Assembly: GCF_052180215.1 (NCBI RefSeq)
Contig: NZ_CP197471.1
Span: forward strand, 3,134,001-3,198,000
Length of the DNA: 64,000 nucleotides
DNA from: Pseudoneobacillus sp052180215
GTDB taxonomy: Bacteria; Bacillota; Bacilli; Bacillales; Cytobacillaceae
Direction of reading: 5' to 3'
Numbering within the stretch: the first letter of the stretch is position 1; each line of letters starts with the position of its first letter. A model generated the notes under the pieces. The model had not been told where the DNA came from, ran no database searches, and was given only the letters and a program-made list of their open reading frames with translations. This document shows, one piece after another, positions 31,559-40,576 of this stretch. Both the position numbers and the translations under genes were made by a program.

Positions 31559-32497
31559 TTAATAAACTGTTTCTTTAAAGAAGAATCCAGTATCGAGTGG
31601 ACGATTTTCCGGTTGGATGGCTTCCATTTGTTCAAGAAGCTCGCCCTTTTTATCCTCATATAGATCTGGATCTTCGAAATATAAATCAATGGCTTCACGA
31701 TATAGCTTTGTTACAGAAATAATATATTCTGAACTATGCAGAATTCCATCTATTTTAAAGGAATCAATACCAGCTTCTAAAAAGTCTTGAAGCTCATCAA
31801 TGATACAAATATCATTTGGACTCATAATATGTGTCCCATTCTCATCTTCAAAAATAGGATATTTATTTCCGCGTTCTTTGTCATGCAAAATCATATTTTT
31901 TTGTTGCTTTTGATTTTCAATATCCATTGTTTTTCCTTGATATTCAAAATAATTACCTAGCAGGGAGCGTTTGGATTGGAACATCGCTGTCATGCCATGT
32001 ACTTGAACTTCAATTTCAACCTCAGCATTTTCTTTGATTTCAAGAATAGCATCCATATTTATTTCTCGAGCTAACACCGCTCTTTTTGAACCTCTTTTCC
32101 CCCAATAATTGCAGGTATACCAGTTAGTTGCAGTTGTTTCAGTGTTCCAATGTAAAGGCATATTTGGAGCCGCTTCTCTAGCCATCATTAAAACGGCAGG
32201 ATCGCCAAAAATAACAGCATCTGCTCCGACTTCATTTAGAAAGCGTAAATAATCACCAAGCTCGTCTATTTTTTCATTATGAAAAATAGCATTCATCGCT
32301 ACATATACTTTTTTTCCTTTTTCATGTGCGATTTCAATTGCCTTCTCTACTTCTTCACGATTAAACTCTCCAGCAAGTCTTAATCCATACCGTTGTTCAC
32401 CAATAACAAAAGCATCAGCTCCAGCTTCCATTAAAGGGAGTATATCTTCAAGCTTAGTAGGAGTTACTAATAATTCTGTTTTCTTCATACCCTTCAC
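31559..32497 (-). CDS. trhP1: tRNA 5-hydroxyuridine synthesis protein TrhP1 (YrrN), U32 family
   Basis: A second U32-family protein, 312 residues, with LLVTPTKLEDILPLMEAGADAFVIG and SFKIDGILHSSEYI in place of the strict signature. It lacks the cysteine cluster of TrhP2 and the C-terminal extension, as expected for the smaller partner. It overlaps trmR by 4 bases. The pair with TrhP2 is conserved in Bacilli. Confidence 0.88.
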   Translation of the reverse strand: MKGMKKTELLVTPTKLEDILPLMEAGADAFVIGEQRYGLRLAGEFNREEVEKAIEIAHEKGKKVYVAMNAIFHNEKIDELGDYLRFLNEVGADAVIFGDPAVLMMAREAAPNMPLHWNTETTATNWYTCNYWGKRGSKRAVLAREINMDAILEIKENAEVEIEVQVHGMTAMFQSKRSLLGNYFEYQGKTMDIENQKQQKNMILHDKERGNKYPIFEDENGTHIMSPNDICIIDELQDFLEAGIDSFKIDGILHSSEYIISVTKLYREAIDLYFEDPDLYEDKKGELLEQMEAIQPENRPLDTGFFFKETVY

Positions 32498-33132
32498 CTC
32501 TTTTTACTAATAGCAATTCCATCTCCAACTGGAAAAATGGCTGTATCATAGTCAGGATGATTCATTAACCAATCATTAAACTGATCAATTTTCTTTACCA
32601 AGCTGCGGATTCGCTTATTTTCAATATGTTCATGGCATACAAGTCCTTTAAAAAGAATATTATCTGTTAGAATAATTCCATTTTCACTTAATTGCCTAGA
32701 GTATATTTCAAAAAACTTTTGATACTGACCTTTTGCGGCATCAATAAAAATAGCATCAAATGGCCCGAAATTTTTAATCGTGTCTTCCACCTCAAGGGCG
32801 TCCCCTCTAATCAAATGAATTTGATTTTGTTTACTCGCTCTTTCGATATACTGTTCTGCACGACTTGCACGCTCTTCATCTCGTTCAATGGTGATAATCT
32901 TAGTATCTGGCAAAGTAAAAGACATCCTTAGTGCTGAATATCCTATAGCTGTACCTACTTCAAGAATATTTTTCGGACGATGGATACGCAAAATTTGAAG
33001 TAACGCTTCTATTCCAATTAACTCCATTATTGGAACATCCTGTTCTTCTGCATATTTTTCCATTTCCGCAAATAGAGTGGTTCTATTAGGTATTTTATTT
33101 TCTATATATAATTGCAACTCTTCATTAATCAA
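32494..33132 (-). CDS. trmR: tRNA 5-hydroxyuridine methyltransferase TrmR (YrrM)
   Basis: A 212-residue O-methyltransferase of the type 3 family with the SAM motif NILEVGTAIGYSALRM near residue 55, TIERDEERA and FDAIFIDAAKGQY with metal-binding aspartates. In B. subtilis TrmR converts ho5U34 to mo5U34 in several tRNAs. First gene of trmR-trhP1-trhP2-udk. The older annotation as a catechol-type methyltransferase reflects fold only. Confidence 0.9.
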   Translation of the reverse strand: MINEELQLYIENKIPNRTTLFAEMEKYAEEQDVPIMELIGIEALLQILRIHRPKNILEVGTAIGYSALRMSFTLPDTKIITIERDEERASRAEQYIERASKQNQIHLIRGDALEVEDTIKNFGPFDAIFIDAAKGQYQKFFEIYSRQLSENGIILTDNILFKGLVCHEHIENKRIRSLVKKIDQFNDWLMNHPDYDTAIFPVGDGIAISKKR

Positions 33133-33330
33133 GTTGCATCACCTCTATCCTTGTTCATGATTTAGGCATGAAAAAAAGCGTTCACAGGGTGATGACTGAT
33201 CATGATGAAAAAGATTCATCATTCCCGATTCAAGCGATTGCTTGACCTTTCACTACTGTGGATAACGCTATCTACTCGTATATAAAACAAACTACATTTA
33301 AACACTTGAATATTTTATCACAAAAGCGAA

Positions 33331-33364
33331 GGGAATGCTAATTTTTCTGCATTCCCTTTTTTTT
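33331..33364. terminator. Probable terminator after mltG
   Basis: A perfect 8-bp stem GGGAATGC/GCATTCCC with eight T residues on the plus side. On minus, the direction of mltG, the hairpin is followed by TTCGCTTTTG, a weaker tract. No plus-strand gene precedes it. Confidence 0.6.
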
Positions 33365-33369
33365 GGTAA

Positions 33370-33412
33370 AGCTGTATTCGTATAGAATGAGTTTAAGTAA
33401 AAATAGTTCTTT
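33370..33412 (-). mobile_element. Truncated remnant of the MITE-like element
   Basis: AGCTGTATTCGTATAGAATG and the following GTTTAAGTAAAAAT match one end of the element at 7628-7800 (AGCTGTTTTCGTATAGATTA, GTTTTTGTAAAAAT). The rest of the element and the opposite end are missing. Confidence 0.55.
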
Positions 33413-33443
33413 TGAAAAAATGTATTAAGTAAGAAGATGATCA

Positions 33444-34574
33444 CTAATTGTTATTCGTAATATGTTCTTCCTTTTTTTGATTATGTTCTTGCAATGACTT
33501 AGAAAATAGTACTTCTCCTTCGGCAGTTGCTAGGAAATATAAGAAATCTGTTTCCTCTGGGAAAAGTGCTGCTTCAATTGACTCTGCTCCTGGATTTGCA
33601 ATAGGACTAGGTGGTAACCCTAATACTTTGTAGGTATTATAGGGAGAGTCCACTTCCAAATCTTTATAGTAAACTCTAGTCTTATGCTTACCTTGGGCAT
33701 AAAGGACGGTTGGATCTGTTTGTAATGGCATTCCTTCATCAATGCGATTATAAAAAACACTAGCAATCGTATGACGGTCTACTTTTTCTGTTGCTTCTTC
33801 TTCAATTAAAGACGCCATTGTAAGCATCTGGTGTACCGTATAATTTTTTTCTTTCATAACATCAGAATACTGCCCAACAATTTCTGTTGTTTTATCTAGC
33901 ATTGTTGAAACAATTTCTTCTATGGAAGGGTTTGTTTCATAAAAAGAATAGGTCGCAGGGAACAGGTAGCCTTCTAATGGATACTTAATTTCTTTTTCTA
34001 ATATCTCATCCGTTAATAAATCAGGGTATTTTTCCATCAAATGTTTAATGAATTTCGGATCATTGAATGTTTTAAAAACATCAGCCGGCTTTTGTTTTGT
34101 TTTATTAGCGATGATTTCGGCAATTTGTTCTAATTGTATTCCTTCCGGCAGTGTAATTTTTAAGACTACTTCTTTCGTAACCTTCCCCGTCTTTAAGTTA
34201 TCGATAATTGTAGGGAAGGTCATCGAAGGGCTTAATAAATATTCCCCCGCCATAAAACCAGATTCATTTTTAAACTTTACATAGTATTTAAACACTTTTG
34301 CATTTTTAATAATCCCATTTTCTTGTAAGATTTGAGAGATACCCGTTACAGATGAACCTATCGGGATGACAACCTTTTTTTCTTCTTTACTTTCTGCATT
34401 GACTGGCTGCAGGGCTGATTTAACGTATAGGTACCCACCTCCAGTAATACCACCTACTACTAATAAAAGAACAATGGTAATAACTAATACAATTCTTCTT
34501 GCAATTTTTGCTTCTTTTTGTTGTTCGATTAATTTTTCACGAATGATATCTTTTTTGGTTTTTTTTTCGTCCAT
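33444..34574 (-). CDS. mltG: Endolytic transglycosylase MltG (YrrL)
   Basis: MltG cuts nascent glycan strands at the membrane and is thought to set glycan length. The product (376 residues from ATG 34574) has a cytoplasmic charged N-terminus, a membrane segment (about 26-48) and the YceG domain. The catalytic glutamate is expected in MASLIEEEATEK, and LQTDPTVLYAQG and LPPSPIANPG are conserved. AGGGGGA lies 7 bases before ATG 34574, favouring it over an in-frame start 18 codons upstream. Confidence 0.94.
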   Translation of the reverse strand: MDEKKTKKDIIREKLIEQQKEAKIARRIVLVITIVLLLVVGGITGGGYLYVKSALQPVNAESKEEKKVVIPIGSSVTGISQILQENGIIKNAKVFKYYVKFKNESGFMAGEYLLSPSMTFPTIIDNLKTGKVTKEVVLKITLPEGIQLEQIAEIIANKTKQKPADVFKTFNDPKFIKHLMEKYPDLLTDEILEKEIKYPLEGYLFPATYSFYETNPSIEEIVSTMLDKTTEIVGQYSDVMKEKNYTVHQMLTMASLIEEEATEKVDRHTIASVFYNRIDEGMPLQTDPTVLYAQGKHKTRVYYKDLEVDSPYNTYKVLGLPPSPIANPGAESIEAALFPEETDFLYFLATAEGEVLFSKSLQEHNQKKEEHITNNN

Positions 34575-34730
34575 ACTTCTTCCCCCTAAATATACAGGGA
34601 TTCCTTCTTTCTTCCCTCTGTGTATCATGAATCCATATTATACTATATTTTCATGTTCATTTTGCAGAAATATTAAGATTCTTAACAGTAATTGTCGTTT
34701 TTTCTTAGGAAAAAAGCAAGTATAAAGAAA

Positions 34731-34760
34731 AAAGAGTTGACCATTTCTGGTCAACTCTTT
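34731..34760 (-). terminator. Terminator of yrzB
   Basis: AAAGAGTTGACC and GGTCAACTCTTT form a 12-bp stem around ATTTCT, flanked by A and T runs; it starts 3 bases after the yrzB stop. Confidence 0.92.
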
Positions 34761-34763
34761 TTT

Positions 34764-35045
34764 TTAGTCTTCTTGCTCTTCTAAGAATGTATTTAACATT
34801 TCTTCGATTAAATCCCATTCCTCGTCTGTTTCAATTGGCATTAACTCGCCATCTTGATTATCTTCACTAGGAATAAAAGCTGAAGCATGAATTTCGATAT
34901 CTTCTTCATCATTTTCATCGCCAATTGGATAATATAAAACATACGATTTACCAAACTCATCAGAATCGAAGGTAAATAATACTTCACACAAAATTTCGTT
35001 ACCTTGTTCATCTACAACTGTAATATTGTTTTCTCCGTGGTTCAT
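34764..35045 (-). CDS. yrzB: DUF1292 family protein YrzB
   Basis: A 93-residue very acidic protein (ENNITVVDEQGNEILCEVLF ... DDEWDLIEEMLNTFLEEQ type). It matches the DUF1292 family and B. subtilis YrzB in place, last in yrzL-yrrK-yrzB. No catalytic motif is apparent. Function unknown. Confidence 0.9.
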   Translation of the reverse strand: MNHGENNITVVDEQGNEILCEVLFTFDSDEFGKSYVLYYPIGDENDEEDIEIHASAFIPSEDNQDGELMPIETDEEWDLIEEMLNTFLEEQED

Positions 35046-35057
35046 TCTCTCACCTCA

Positions 35058-35474
35058 TTAATTTTTACTGTCAAGATATCCTTGCAGGATCATGACAGCC
35101 GCCATTTTATCAATGACCTTTTTACGTTTTTTTCGACTAACATCCGCTTCTAATAAGACTCTTTCTGCAGCCATAGTCGTTAAGCGTTCATCCCAAAGAA
35201 TAGCCGTAATCCCGAATCTAGATTCAAGCTCATTAGCATATCTTTGGCTTGCTTCACCTCGTGGTCCGATTGTACCATTCATATTCTTTGGAAATCCAAC
35301 CACTACTTTTTCAATTTGATACTCTTTGATCAATTTTCCGATCTGCTCAAAGCCGAAAGAGTTTGCCTCTTCGTTGATTTTCAATGTTTCCAATCCTTGA
35401 GCAGTCCATCCTAATTCATCACTTATTGCAATGCCGACTGTTTTAGAGCCGACATCGAGACCCATTACACGCAT
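35058..35474 (-). CDS. yrrK: Putative Holliday junction resolvase YrrK (YqgF/RuvX family)
   Basis: An RNase H-like nuclease of 138 residues: MRVMGLDVGSKTVGIAISD carries the first catalytic Asp, VVGFPKNMNGTIG follows, and WDERLTTMAAERVLLEADV and KMAAVMILQGYLD carry the others. Family members act in 16S rRNA 5'-end processing or on branched DNA; which applies here cannot be told. It starts 2 bases after the yrzL stop. Confidence 0.92.
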   Translation of the reverse strand: MRVMGLDVGSKTVGIAISDELGWTAQGLETLKINEEANSFGFEQIGKLIKEYQIEKVVVGFPKNMNGTIGPRGEASQRYANELESRFGITAILWDERLTTMAAERVLLEADVSRKKRKKVIDKMAAVMILQGYLDSKN

Positions 35475-35476
35475 GT

Positions 35477-35743
35477 TTATCCCTCACGATGTTTCTTTAA
35501 ATAAGACTTCACTAGTTCCTCGATGATTTCATCTCTTTCCAGTTTACGAATAATATTTCTCGCATCCTGATGTCTCGGGATATAGGCAGGGTCACCTGAT
35601 AATAAATAACCTACAATTTGATTAATAGGATTATATCCTTTTTCATGAAGAGCTTCATACACTTTCAATAATACCTCATTTACATCATGTTCATACGGCT
35701 CTTCTTGAAAATTAAATCTCATCGTTTTATCAAATGAGCTCAT
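35477..35743 (-). CDS. yrzL: IreB family regulatory phosphoprotein YrzL
   Basis: A DUF965 protein of 88 residues beginning MSSFDKTMRFNFQEEPYEHDV. The enterococcal member IreB is phosphorylated on N-terminal threonines by the Ser/Thr kinase IreK and affects cephalosporin resistance; a Thr is present at residue 7. GAGGTG lies 6 bases before ATG 35743, so the in-frame start 15 codons upstream is rejected. Operon with yrrK and yrzB, downstream of alaS. Confidence 0.92.
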   Translation of the reverse strand: MSSFDKTMRFNFQEEPYEHDVNEVLLKVYEALHEKGYNPINQIVGYLLSGDPAYIPRHQDARNIIRKLERDEIIEELVKSYLKKHREG

Positions 35744-35837
35744 TATTAGCACCTCGCTTTTTTTATGGCAGCGATACTGTTGATACATTTGTTAATTGTT
35801 ACCTATATTCTACACTAGTTTGTCCCAATGTTAAACT

Positions 35838-38471
35838 TTAAACGGTTTGAAGCATTTCTTCAACATAATTTAAAGCACTTTCTAACTTATTAGGATCTTT
35901 ACCACCAGCTTGAGCCATATCTGGACGGCCACCACCACTACCGTCACAACGTAAGGCAACCTCTTTTACAATTTTTCCTGCGTGGTAGCCTTTATCAAGT
36001 AAATCGTTTGTCACTGCAGCAATTAATTGTACCTTACCTTCTGTACCAGTTCCAAGTACGATGACCCCAGATTGTAATTTTTGTTTTAAATCATCTGCCA
36101 TATTTCGCAAATTATTCATATCTGTAGCCTGAACTTTAGCAACTAAAACTTTCACACCATTAATTTCTTTGACTTTAGAAACAAGATTCCCAGCTTCAAT
36201 GTTGCCCAATTTGGTCGCAAGTGATTCATTGTCTCGCTGTAATTGTTTCATTTCTCCTAAAAGTGTATCTACACGTGTTAAAACATCTTTAGGATTTGAT
36301 TTTAATTTTTCAGCTACTTCTTTTAAAAGACTTACTTGAGAATTTAAAAGCTTATAAGCTTCCTCACCTGTAACAGCTTCAATTCTTCTTGTTCCAGCTC
36401 CAATTCCGCCTTCAGAAACAATTTTAAATAAGCCAATCACTGATGTATTTGGTACATGGCATCCTCCGCAAAGCTCAATACTATAGTCAGCAACTTGAAC
36501 CACACGAACGATATCACCGTATTTTTCACCGAATAAAGCCATAGCTCCCATTTGCTTCGCTTCATTGATTTTCTTATTGTCAATTTTGACCGAGATACTC
36601 TTCCAAATTTGTTCATTTACGATTCTTTCAATTTGCTCTAATTCATGCGGTTGAATTTGACCAAAGTGAGAAAAATCAAAGCGTAAACGGTCAGGTTCAA
36701 CAAGGGATCCGGCCTGATTTACATGCTCTCCTAATACATCTTTTAATGCTCTGTGTAATAAATGAGTTGCCGTGTGGTTTTTAATAATCTTTCCGCGATT
36801 TTCTTCATTCACTTTTGCTTCCACTTGTTGATTTACTTTTAACGTACCTTGTTCAACGATGGCAGAATGTAGGTTTTGACCATTAGGAGCTTTTTGAACA
36901 TCTTTAATGGAGACCTTTAACCCAGCTGCTTCAAGAGTTCCTTTATCTGCAATTTGTCCACCACTTTCAGCATAAAATGGAGTTACATCCAGCATTAATT
37001 GAACTTCTTCCCCTTGTTGAGCTTGTTCAATTGGTTGACCATCTTTTAATAAAACAGTCACAACAGTACTAGTTTGTAATTGATCGTAACCAACAAACTT
37101 ACTTGCAGTCGTAATTTCCCCTAACACTCCGCCTTGAACCTGCATGGAATCAACATCTTGACGAGCAGCACGCGCACGTTCACGCTGAAGCTCCATTTCC
37201 TTCTCAAAGCCTTCGTGATCAACTTTCATTCCTTCTTCTTCTGCGTACTCTTCTGTTAATTCCACAGGGAATCCATACGTATCGTATAAACGGAAAACGT
37301 CTTCACCTGAAATGAAGTTACTGCCTTTTGCTTTTTCCTTTTTGATCACACTAGATAAAATAGCTAGACCATCATGAAGAGTTTCATGGAAACGCTCTTC
37401 TTCGTTTTTCATTACTTTTTGAATAAACTCTTCTTTCTCTTTCACTTGAGGATAAAAATCCTGCATGATTTCACCAACAACAGGAACAAGTTCATACATA
37501 AAAGGACGGTTAATATTAATTTGTTTAGCGTAACGAACAGCACGGCGCAGTAACCGACGTAAAACATATCCACGACCTTCGTTTGAAGGAAGAGCACCGT
37601 CACCAACAGCAAATGCAACCGTACGAATATGGTCGGCAATTACTTTAAAGGCAACGTCCTTCTCTTTATCTGTACGATATTTTACACCTGAGATTTCTTC
37701 TGTAGCATTGATGATTGGCATAAACAGGTCAGTGTCAAAGTTTGTTGGCACATTTTGAACAACGGAAGCCATACGCTCAAGGCCCATACCAGTATCAATA
37801 TTTTTCTTAGGAAGTGGAGTATACGTTCCGTCTGGATTATGGTTAAATTCTGAGAAAACTAGGTTCCAAACCTCTAAATAACGTTCATTTTCTCCGCCTG
37901 GATATAATTCTAAATCACTTAAATCATTACCGTATTCTTCCCCACGGTCATAGAAAATTTCTGTATTTGGACCACTCGGGCCTTCACCGATATCCCAGAA
38001 GTTTCCTTCGAGACGAATAATTCTTTCTTCTGGCACCCCAATTTTATTTTTCCAAAGCTCAAATGCTTCTTCATCCTCGGGATGGATCGTAACGGATAAC
38101 TTTTCTTTTTCAAAACCAATCCACTTTTCACTTGTCAAGAACTCCCAAGCAAAATCAATTGCCTCTTCTTTAAAGTAATCACCGATAGAGAAATTCCCTA
38201 ACATTTCAAAGAAAGTATGATGACGAGCTGTTTTTCCTACATTTTCAATATCATTGGTACGAATGGATTTCTGTGCATTTGTAATTCTAGGGTTATCCGG
38301 AATAACACGGCCATCAAAGTATTTTTTCAACGTTGCTACTCCACTATTAATCCAAAGCAACGACGGGTCATCATGAGGTACTAATGGTGCACTTGGTTCA
38401 ACAGAATGTCCTTTTTCTTTAAAAAACTCTAAAAATAAACTACGGATTTGCGATCCAGTTAAATTTTTCAT
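35838..38471 (-). CDS. alaS: Alanyl-tRNA synthetase
   Basis: AlaS charges tRNA-Ala and edits mischarged Ser and Gly. The 877-residue product has the class II core (SGVATLKKYFDGR, RTNDIENVGKTARHHTFFEMLGNFS, GMGLERMA), the editing domain with zinc ligands NHTATHLLH and CGGCHV, and the C-terminal DHHA1-type domain (RCDGSGGGRPDMAQAGG). Expression is controlled by an upstream T-box. Confidence 0.97.
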   Translation of the reverse strand: MKNLTGSQIRSLFLEFFKEKGHSVEPSAPLVPHDDPSLLWINSGVATLKKYFDGRVIPDNPRITNAQKSIRTNDIENVGKTARHHTFFEMLGNFSIGDYFKEEAIDFAWEFLTSEKWIGFEKEKLSVTIHPEDEEAFELWKNKIGVPEERIIRLEGNFWDIGEGPSGPNTEIFYDRGEEYGNDLSDLELYPGGENERYLEVWNLVFSEFNHNPDGTYTPLPKKNIDTGMGLERMASVVQNVPTNFDTDLFMPIINATEEISGVKYRTDKEKDVAFKVIADHIRTVAFAVGDGALPSNEGRGYVLRRLLRRAVRYAKQININRPFMYELVPVVGEIMQDFYPQVKEKEEFIQKVMKNEEERFHETLHDGLAILSSVIKKEKAKGSNFISGEDVFRLYDTYGFPVELTEEYAEEEGMKVDHEGFEKEMELQRERARAARQDVDSMQVQGGVLGEITTASKFVGYDQLQTSTVVTVLLKDGQPIEQAQQGEEVQLMLDVTPFYAESGGQIADKGTLEAAGLKVSIKDVQKAPNGQNLHSAIVEQGTLKVNQQVEAKVNEENRGKIIKNHTATHLLHRALKDVLGEHVNQAGSLVEPDRLRFDFSHFGQIQPHELEQIERIVNEQIWKSISVKIDNKKINEAKQMGAMALFGEKYGDIVRVVQVADYSIELCGGCHVPNTSVIGLFKIVSEGGIGAGTRRIEAVTGEEAYKLLNSQVSLLKEVAEKLKSNPKDVLTRVDTLLGEMKQLQRDNESLATKLGNIEAGNLVSKVKEINGVKVLVAKVQATDMNNLRNMADDLKQKLQSGVIVLGTGTEGKVQLIAAVTNDLLDKGYHAGKIVKEVALRCDGSGGGRPDMAQAGGKDPNKLESALNYVEEMLQTV

Positions 38472-38504
38472 CCTAATTTCCTCCTAATATTTTTTTGAGA
38501 ATAC

Positions 38505-38715
38505 AAAAAAGCCCTCATCCCCAAAACAGGGACGAGAGCATGCCTCGCGGTACCACCCTGATTATGAATGAAGAATCCTTCATTCATCTCTCAGCTCCTT
38601 AACGCGGAAAACGGCAGGGATTAGCTGCATTCCGGACTAGCTTTCTGTCATCCTTCATTTAGAACTTCTTTCAGCCTGGGAAGTTCCTCTCTTTTAAATG
38701 GACTATAACATACTT
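38505..38715 (-). promoter_or_regulatory. T-box riboswitch controlling alaS
   Basis: On minus the T-box sequence GGTGGTACCGCGAGGC lies at about 38543-38557. It is followed by the terminator GCTCTCGTCCC ... GGGATGAGGGC with TTTTTT (38505-38539). Part of the T-box can pair with the terminator's 5' arm. A stem I region rich in GAGGAACTTCC and a CCGCGTTAAGGAG motif lie upstream. Uncharged tRNA-Ala would stabilise the antiterminator. I could not fix the specifier codon with confidence. Confidence 0.93.
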
Positions 38716-38788
38716 GATCCTTCTACATTTTTTCCTATAATTCTTCTTTATAGCCGAATTATATCTACTGAAAAAAGCTTTGTCAATG

Positions 38789-39868
38789 TCACGAGTTATC
38801 AATCGCATCATTCTTTTTGATAAAATGATTCCTAGCATGTAAAATGGCCACTTTTAACACGGCTAATATTGGAACAGCTAAAATAAGGCCAACCACTCCG
38901 CCAACCTCGCCACCTGCCAGCAATGCTAGCATGATCATTAGTGGATGCATATGTAAACTCTTCCCTACAATTAATGGTGAAAGTATATTTCCCTCTAAAA
39001 ATTGCAGAACTAGAATAATAATTAGCACAAAAATAATCATTTTTACGGAGATGGTTGCGGCTATAATCACGGCAGGAATCGCACCAATGACAGGCCCGAA
39101 ATACGGAATAACATTGGTTACCCCAATAATAAACCCTAATAATAATGGGTATTTCATTTTTACAAACCAAAACAAAATAGCAGAAACCACACCAATTACG
39201 ATACAAACTAGAAGTTGTCCTCGTATATAACTTCCTAACGATTCATTTACATCTCTTAAAAAAAGCACACCTTGTTTTCGCCATTTTCGAGGTGTTATAT
39301 ACCACGCAGCTTTTTTCAACGTATTAATATCCTTTAACATATAAAAGGCAATAAACGGGATGATGGCAAGTACAAAAATCGAATTAAATACATTCACCAT
39401 ACCACTTAAAACGAGACTTAAAATACCTTCTACTCGCTTTTCAAGCGCGATAATACCAGTTTCAATTCTTTCATGGATTCCTAGTGGCCAATGAGCAGTC
39501 TGTTTTTCGATTACATTATTCCAGCTTCGGTATTGATTCGCAAATTTGGGAGCGCTCTCAGATAAGTCTCTTAGCTGAGTAATAAAAGCAGGAACCCCTA
39601 AATATAGGGCATACCCCACCCCACCAAAAAAAAGGCTATATATGATAATAACGGCTAAACCGCGGTGAAGACCCATCTCATGGATTCTTTCAACAAGTGG
39701 ATGTAATAAATACGTGATAAGAGCGGCAATGATAAAGGGAAAAAGTACGGTAAAAATGAGTTCCACAATCGGTAGCCATACCATTTCAATCTTTAAAAAA
39801 ACATATAAAACCACAAAAAGTAAAAGGAGAAAACCTAATCTGTAATACCATTTCATCTGAATATTCAA
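38789..39868 (-). CDS. yrrI: AI-2E family transporter YrrI
   Basis: A multi-pass membrane protein (359 residues) with about eight membrane segments, typical of the UPF0118/AI-2E exporter family (LYLGVPAFITQLRDLSESAP; IPYFGPVIGAIPAVI; HPLMIMLALLAGGEVGGVVG). The family includes exporters and Na+/H+ antiporters, so the substrate is open. I choose TTG 39868 because AGGAGGG lies 8-9 bases before it; an in-frame start 17 codons upstream has no site. The tandem CGAGCAT array lies upstream of it. Confidence 0.88.
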   Translation of the reverse strand: MNIQMKWYYRLGFLLLLFVVLYVFLKIEMVWLPIVELIFTVLFPFIIAALITYLLHPLVERIHEMGLHRGLAVIIIYSLFFGGVGYALYLGVPAFITQLRDLSESAPKFANQYRSWNNVIEKQTAHWPLGIHERIETGIIALEKRVEGILSLVLSGMVNVFNSIFVLAIIPFIAFYMLKDINTLKKAAWYITPRKWRKQGVLFLRDVNESLGSYIRGQLLVCIVIGVVSAILFWFVKMKYPLLLGFIIGVTNVIPYFGPVIGAIPAVIIAATISVKMIIFVLIIILVLQFLEGNILSPLIVGKSLHMHPLMIMLALLAGGEVGGVVGLILAVPILAVLKVAILHARNHFIKKNDAIDNS

Positions 39869-39974
39869 TTCGTCTCCCTCCTTTTCCATAGTTTGAATCA
39901 GGAGGGTGGAAATATTCATTAAGTTCGGAAGTAAACTTGCAGGGAGCTTTTAGAAACATTAAGCGGGATTTTTT

Positions 39975-40214
39975 AACTCGAGCATATATCCCTGAAGGTC
40001 GAGCATAAATTTTTTAACTCGAGCATTTCTCCCTGAAAGTCGAGCATATATTTTTAAACTCGAGCATTTCTCCCCGAAGGTCGAGCATATATTTTTTAAC
40101 TCGAGCATTTCTCCCTGAAAGTCGAGCATATTTTTTTAAACTCGAGCATTTCTCCCCGAAAGTCGAGCATATATTTTTTAACTCGAGCATTTCCCTTTGA
40201 AAGTCGAGCATATA
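39975..40214. repeat. Six 41-bp tandem repeats containing twelve phased CGAGCAT heptamers
   Basis: Units AACTCGAGCATTTCTCCCTG + AAAGTCGAGCATATATTTTTT start at 39975, 40016, 40057, 40098, 40139 and 40180, exactly 41 bases apart. CGAGCAT occurs at 39979, 40000, 40020, 40041, 40061, 40082, 40102, 40123, 40143, 40164, 40184 and 40205, alternating 21 and 20 bp. All twelve heptamers are intact while flanking bases vary. 41 is not a multiple of three, so it is not protein-coding. It lies about 107-346 bases before the yrrI start. Confidence 0.95.
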
Positions 40215-40373
40215 TGCAAAAACTTTTATCCTAAACTGAAAAATAGTCTCAAAAAGTCTTATAAATTCATCAATATTTGATTTAAATCCTTAGTTTTATG
40301 ATGAAATTCAAATAAAATGGCCTATTTTTATAAAAGTTTCCTTCCAATTCATCACAACTTTTTACATTTAACA

Positions 40374-40419
40374 AAAAAAAGCTAACTAAAAGGACTTCCC
40401 CCTTTTAGTCAGCTTTTCC
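40374..40419 (-). terminator. Terminator of yrzQ
   Basis: GAAAAGCTGACTAAAAGG and CCTTTTAGTTAGCTTTT form a long stem on minus followed by T residues, starting 2 bases after the yrzQ stop. It separates yrzQ from the repeat array and yrrI. Confidence 0.9.
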
Positions 40420-40420
40420 A

Positions 40421-40552
40421 TTAAAACATTTTAGTAATTCTCTTCGTCATTTTGCGCATTTGACGGTTAGACATTAGATTATTTTTTTGTGCATAGTTAT
40501 AGGCAACCATACCCGCACCAAAAGCAATGGCAGAGGTCAACATTTTATTCAT
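40421..40552 (-). CDS. yrzQ: YrzQ family (DUF3918) small protein
   Basis: A 43-residue protein MNKMLTSAIAFGAGMVAYNY continuing AQKNNLMSNRQMRKMTKRIT and ending KMF. It has one weak hydrophobic helix and a basic, methionine-rich tail, as in the YrzQ/DUF3918 family. AGAGGTG lies about 8 bases before the ATG. Synteny with yrzR, yrrD and yrrI agrees with B. subtilis. Function unknown. Confidence 0.85.
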   Translation of the reverse strand: MNKMLTSAIAFGAGMVAYNYAQKNNLMSNRQMRKMTKRITKMF

Positions 40553-40576
40553 CACGTTTCACCTCTTCTTTAGTTG

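Larger units (their letters stand above)
33133..33443. other. Intergenic region trmR-mltG
   Basis: It contains a hairpin GGGAATGC/GCATTCCC (33331-33356) followed by eight T on plus and only a weak T-stretch on minus, and a truncated MITE remnant (33370-33412). There is one isolated perfect DnaA box TGTGGATAA (33257-33265). The promoter for trmR is not evident. A 17-codon plus-strand frame at about 33193 has no usable ribosome site and is not called. Confidence 0.6.

Noticed and set aside
33193..33246. 17-codon plus-strand ORF beginning MTDHDEKDSS
   Set aside because: The upstream GGGTG touches the start codon, leaving no spacing, and nothing else supports it.
33257..33265. Single DnaA box TGTGGATAA
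   Set aside because: One isolated nonamer is expected by chance at this scale; no cluster as at sda.
38844..39230. 128-codon plus-strand frame inside yrrI
   Set aside because: Complementary shadow of membrane-segment codons of yrrI; composition reflects the opposite strand.
40014..40211. Open frame on minus through the 41-bp repeats
   Set aside because: It only reads the tandem repeat in successive frames; 41 is not divisible by three, there is no ribosome site, and the heptamer spacing explains the sequence better as DNA sites.
39975..40214. CRISPR array
   Set aside because: Spacers between the repeated heptamers are themselves repeated rather than unique, the repeats are too short, and no cas genes are in the window.
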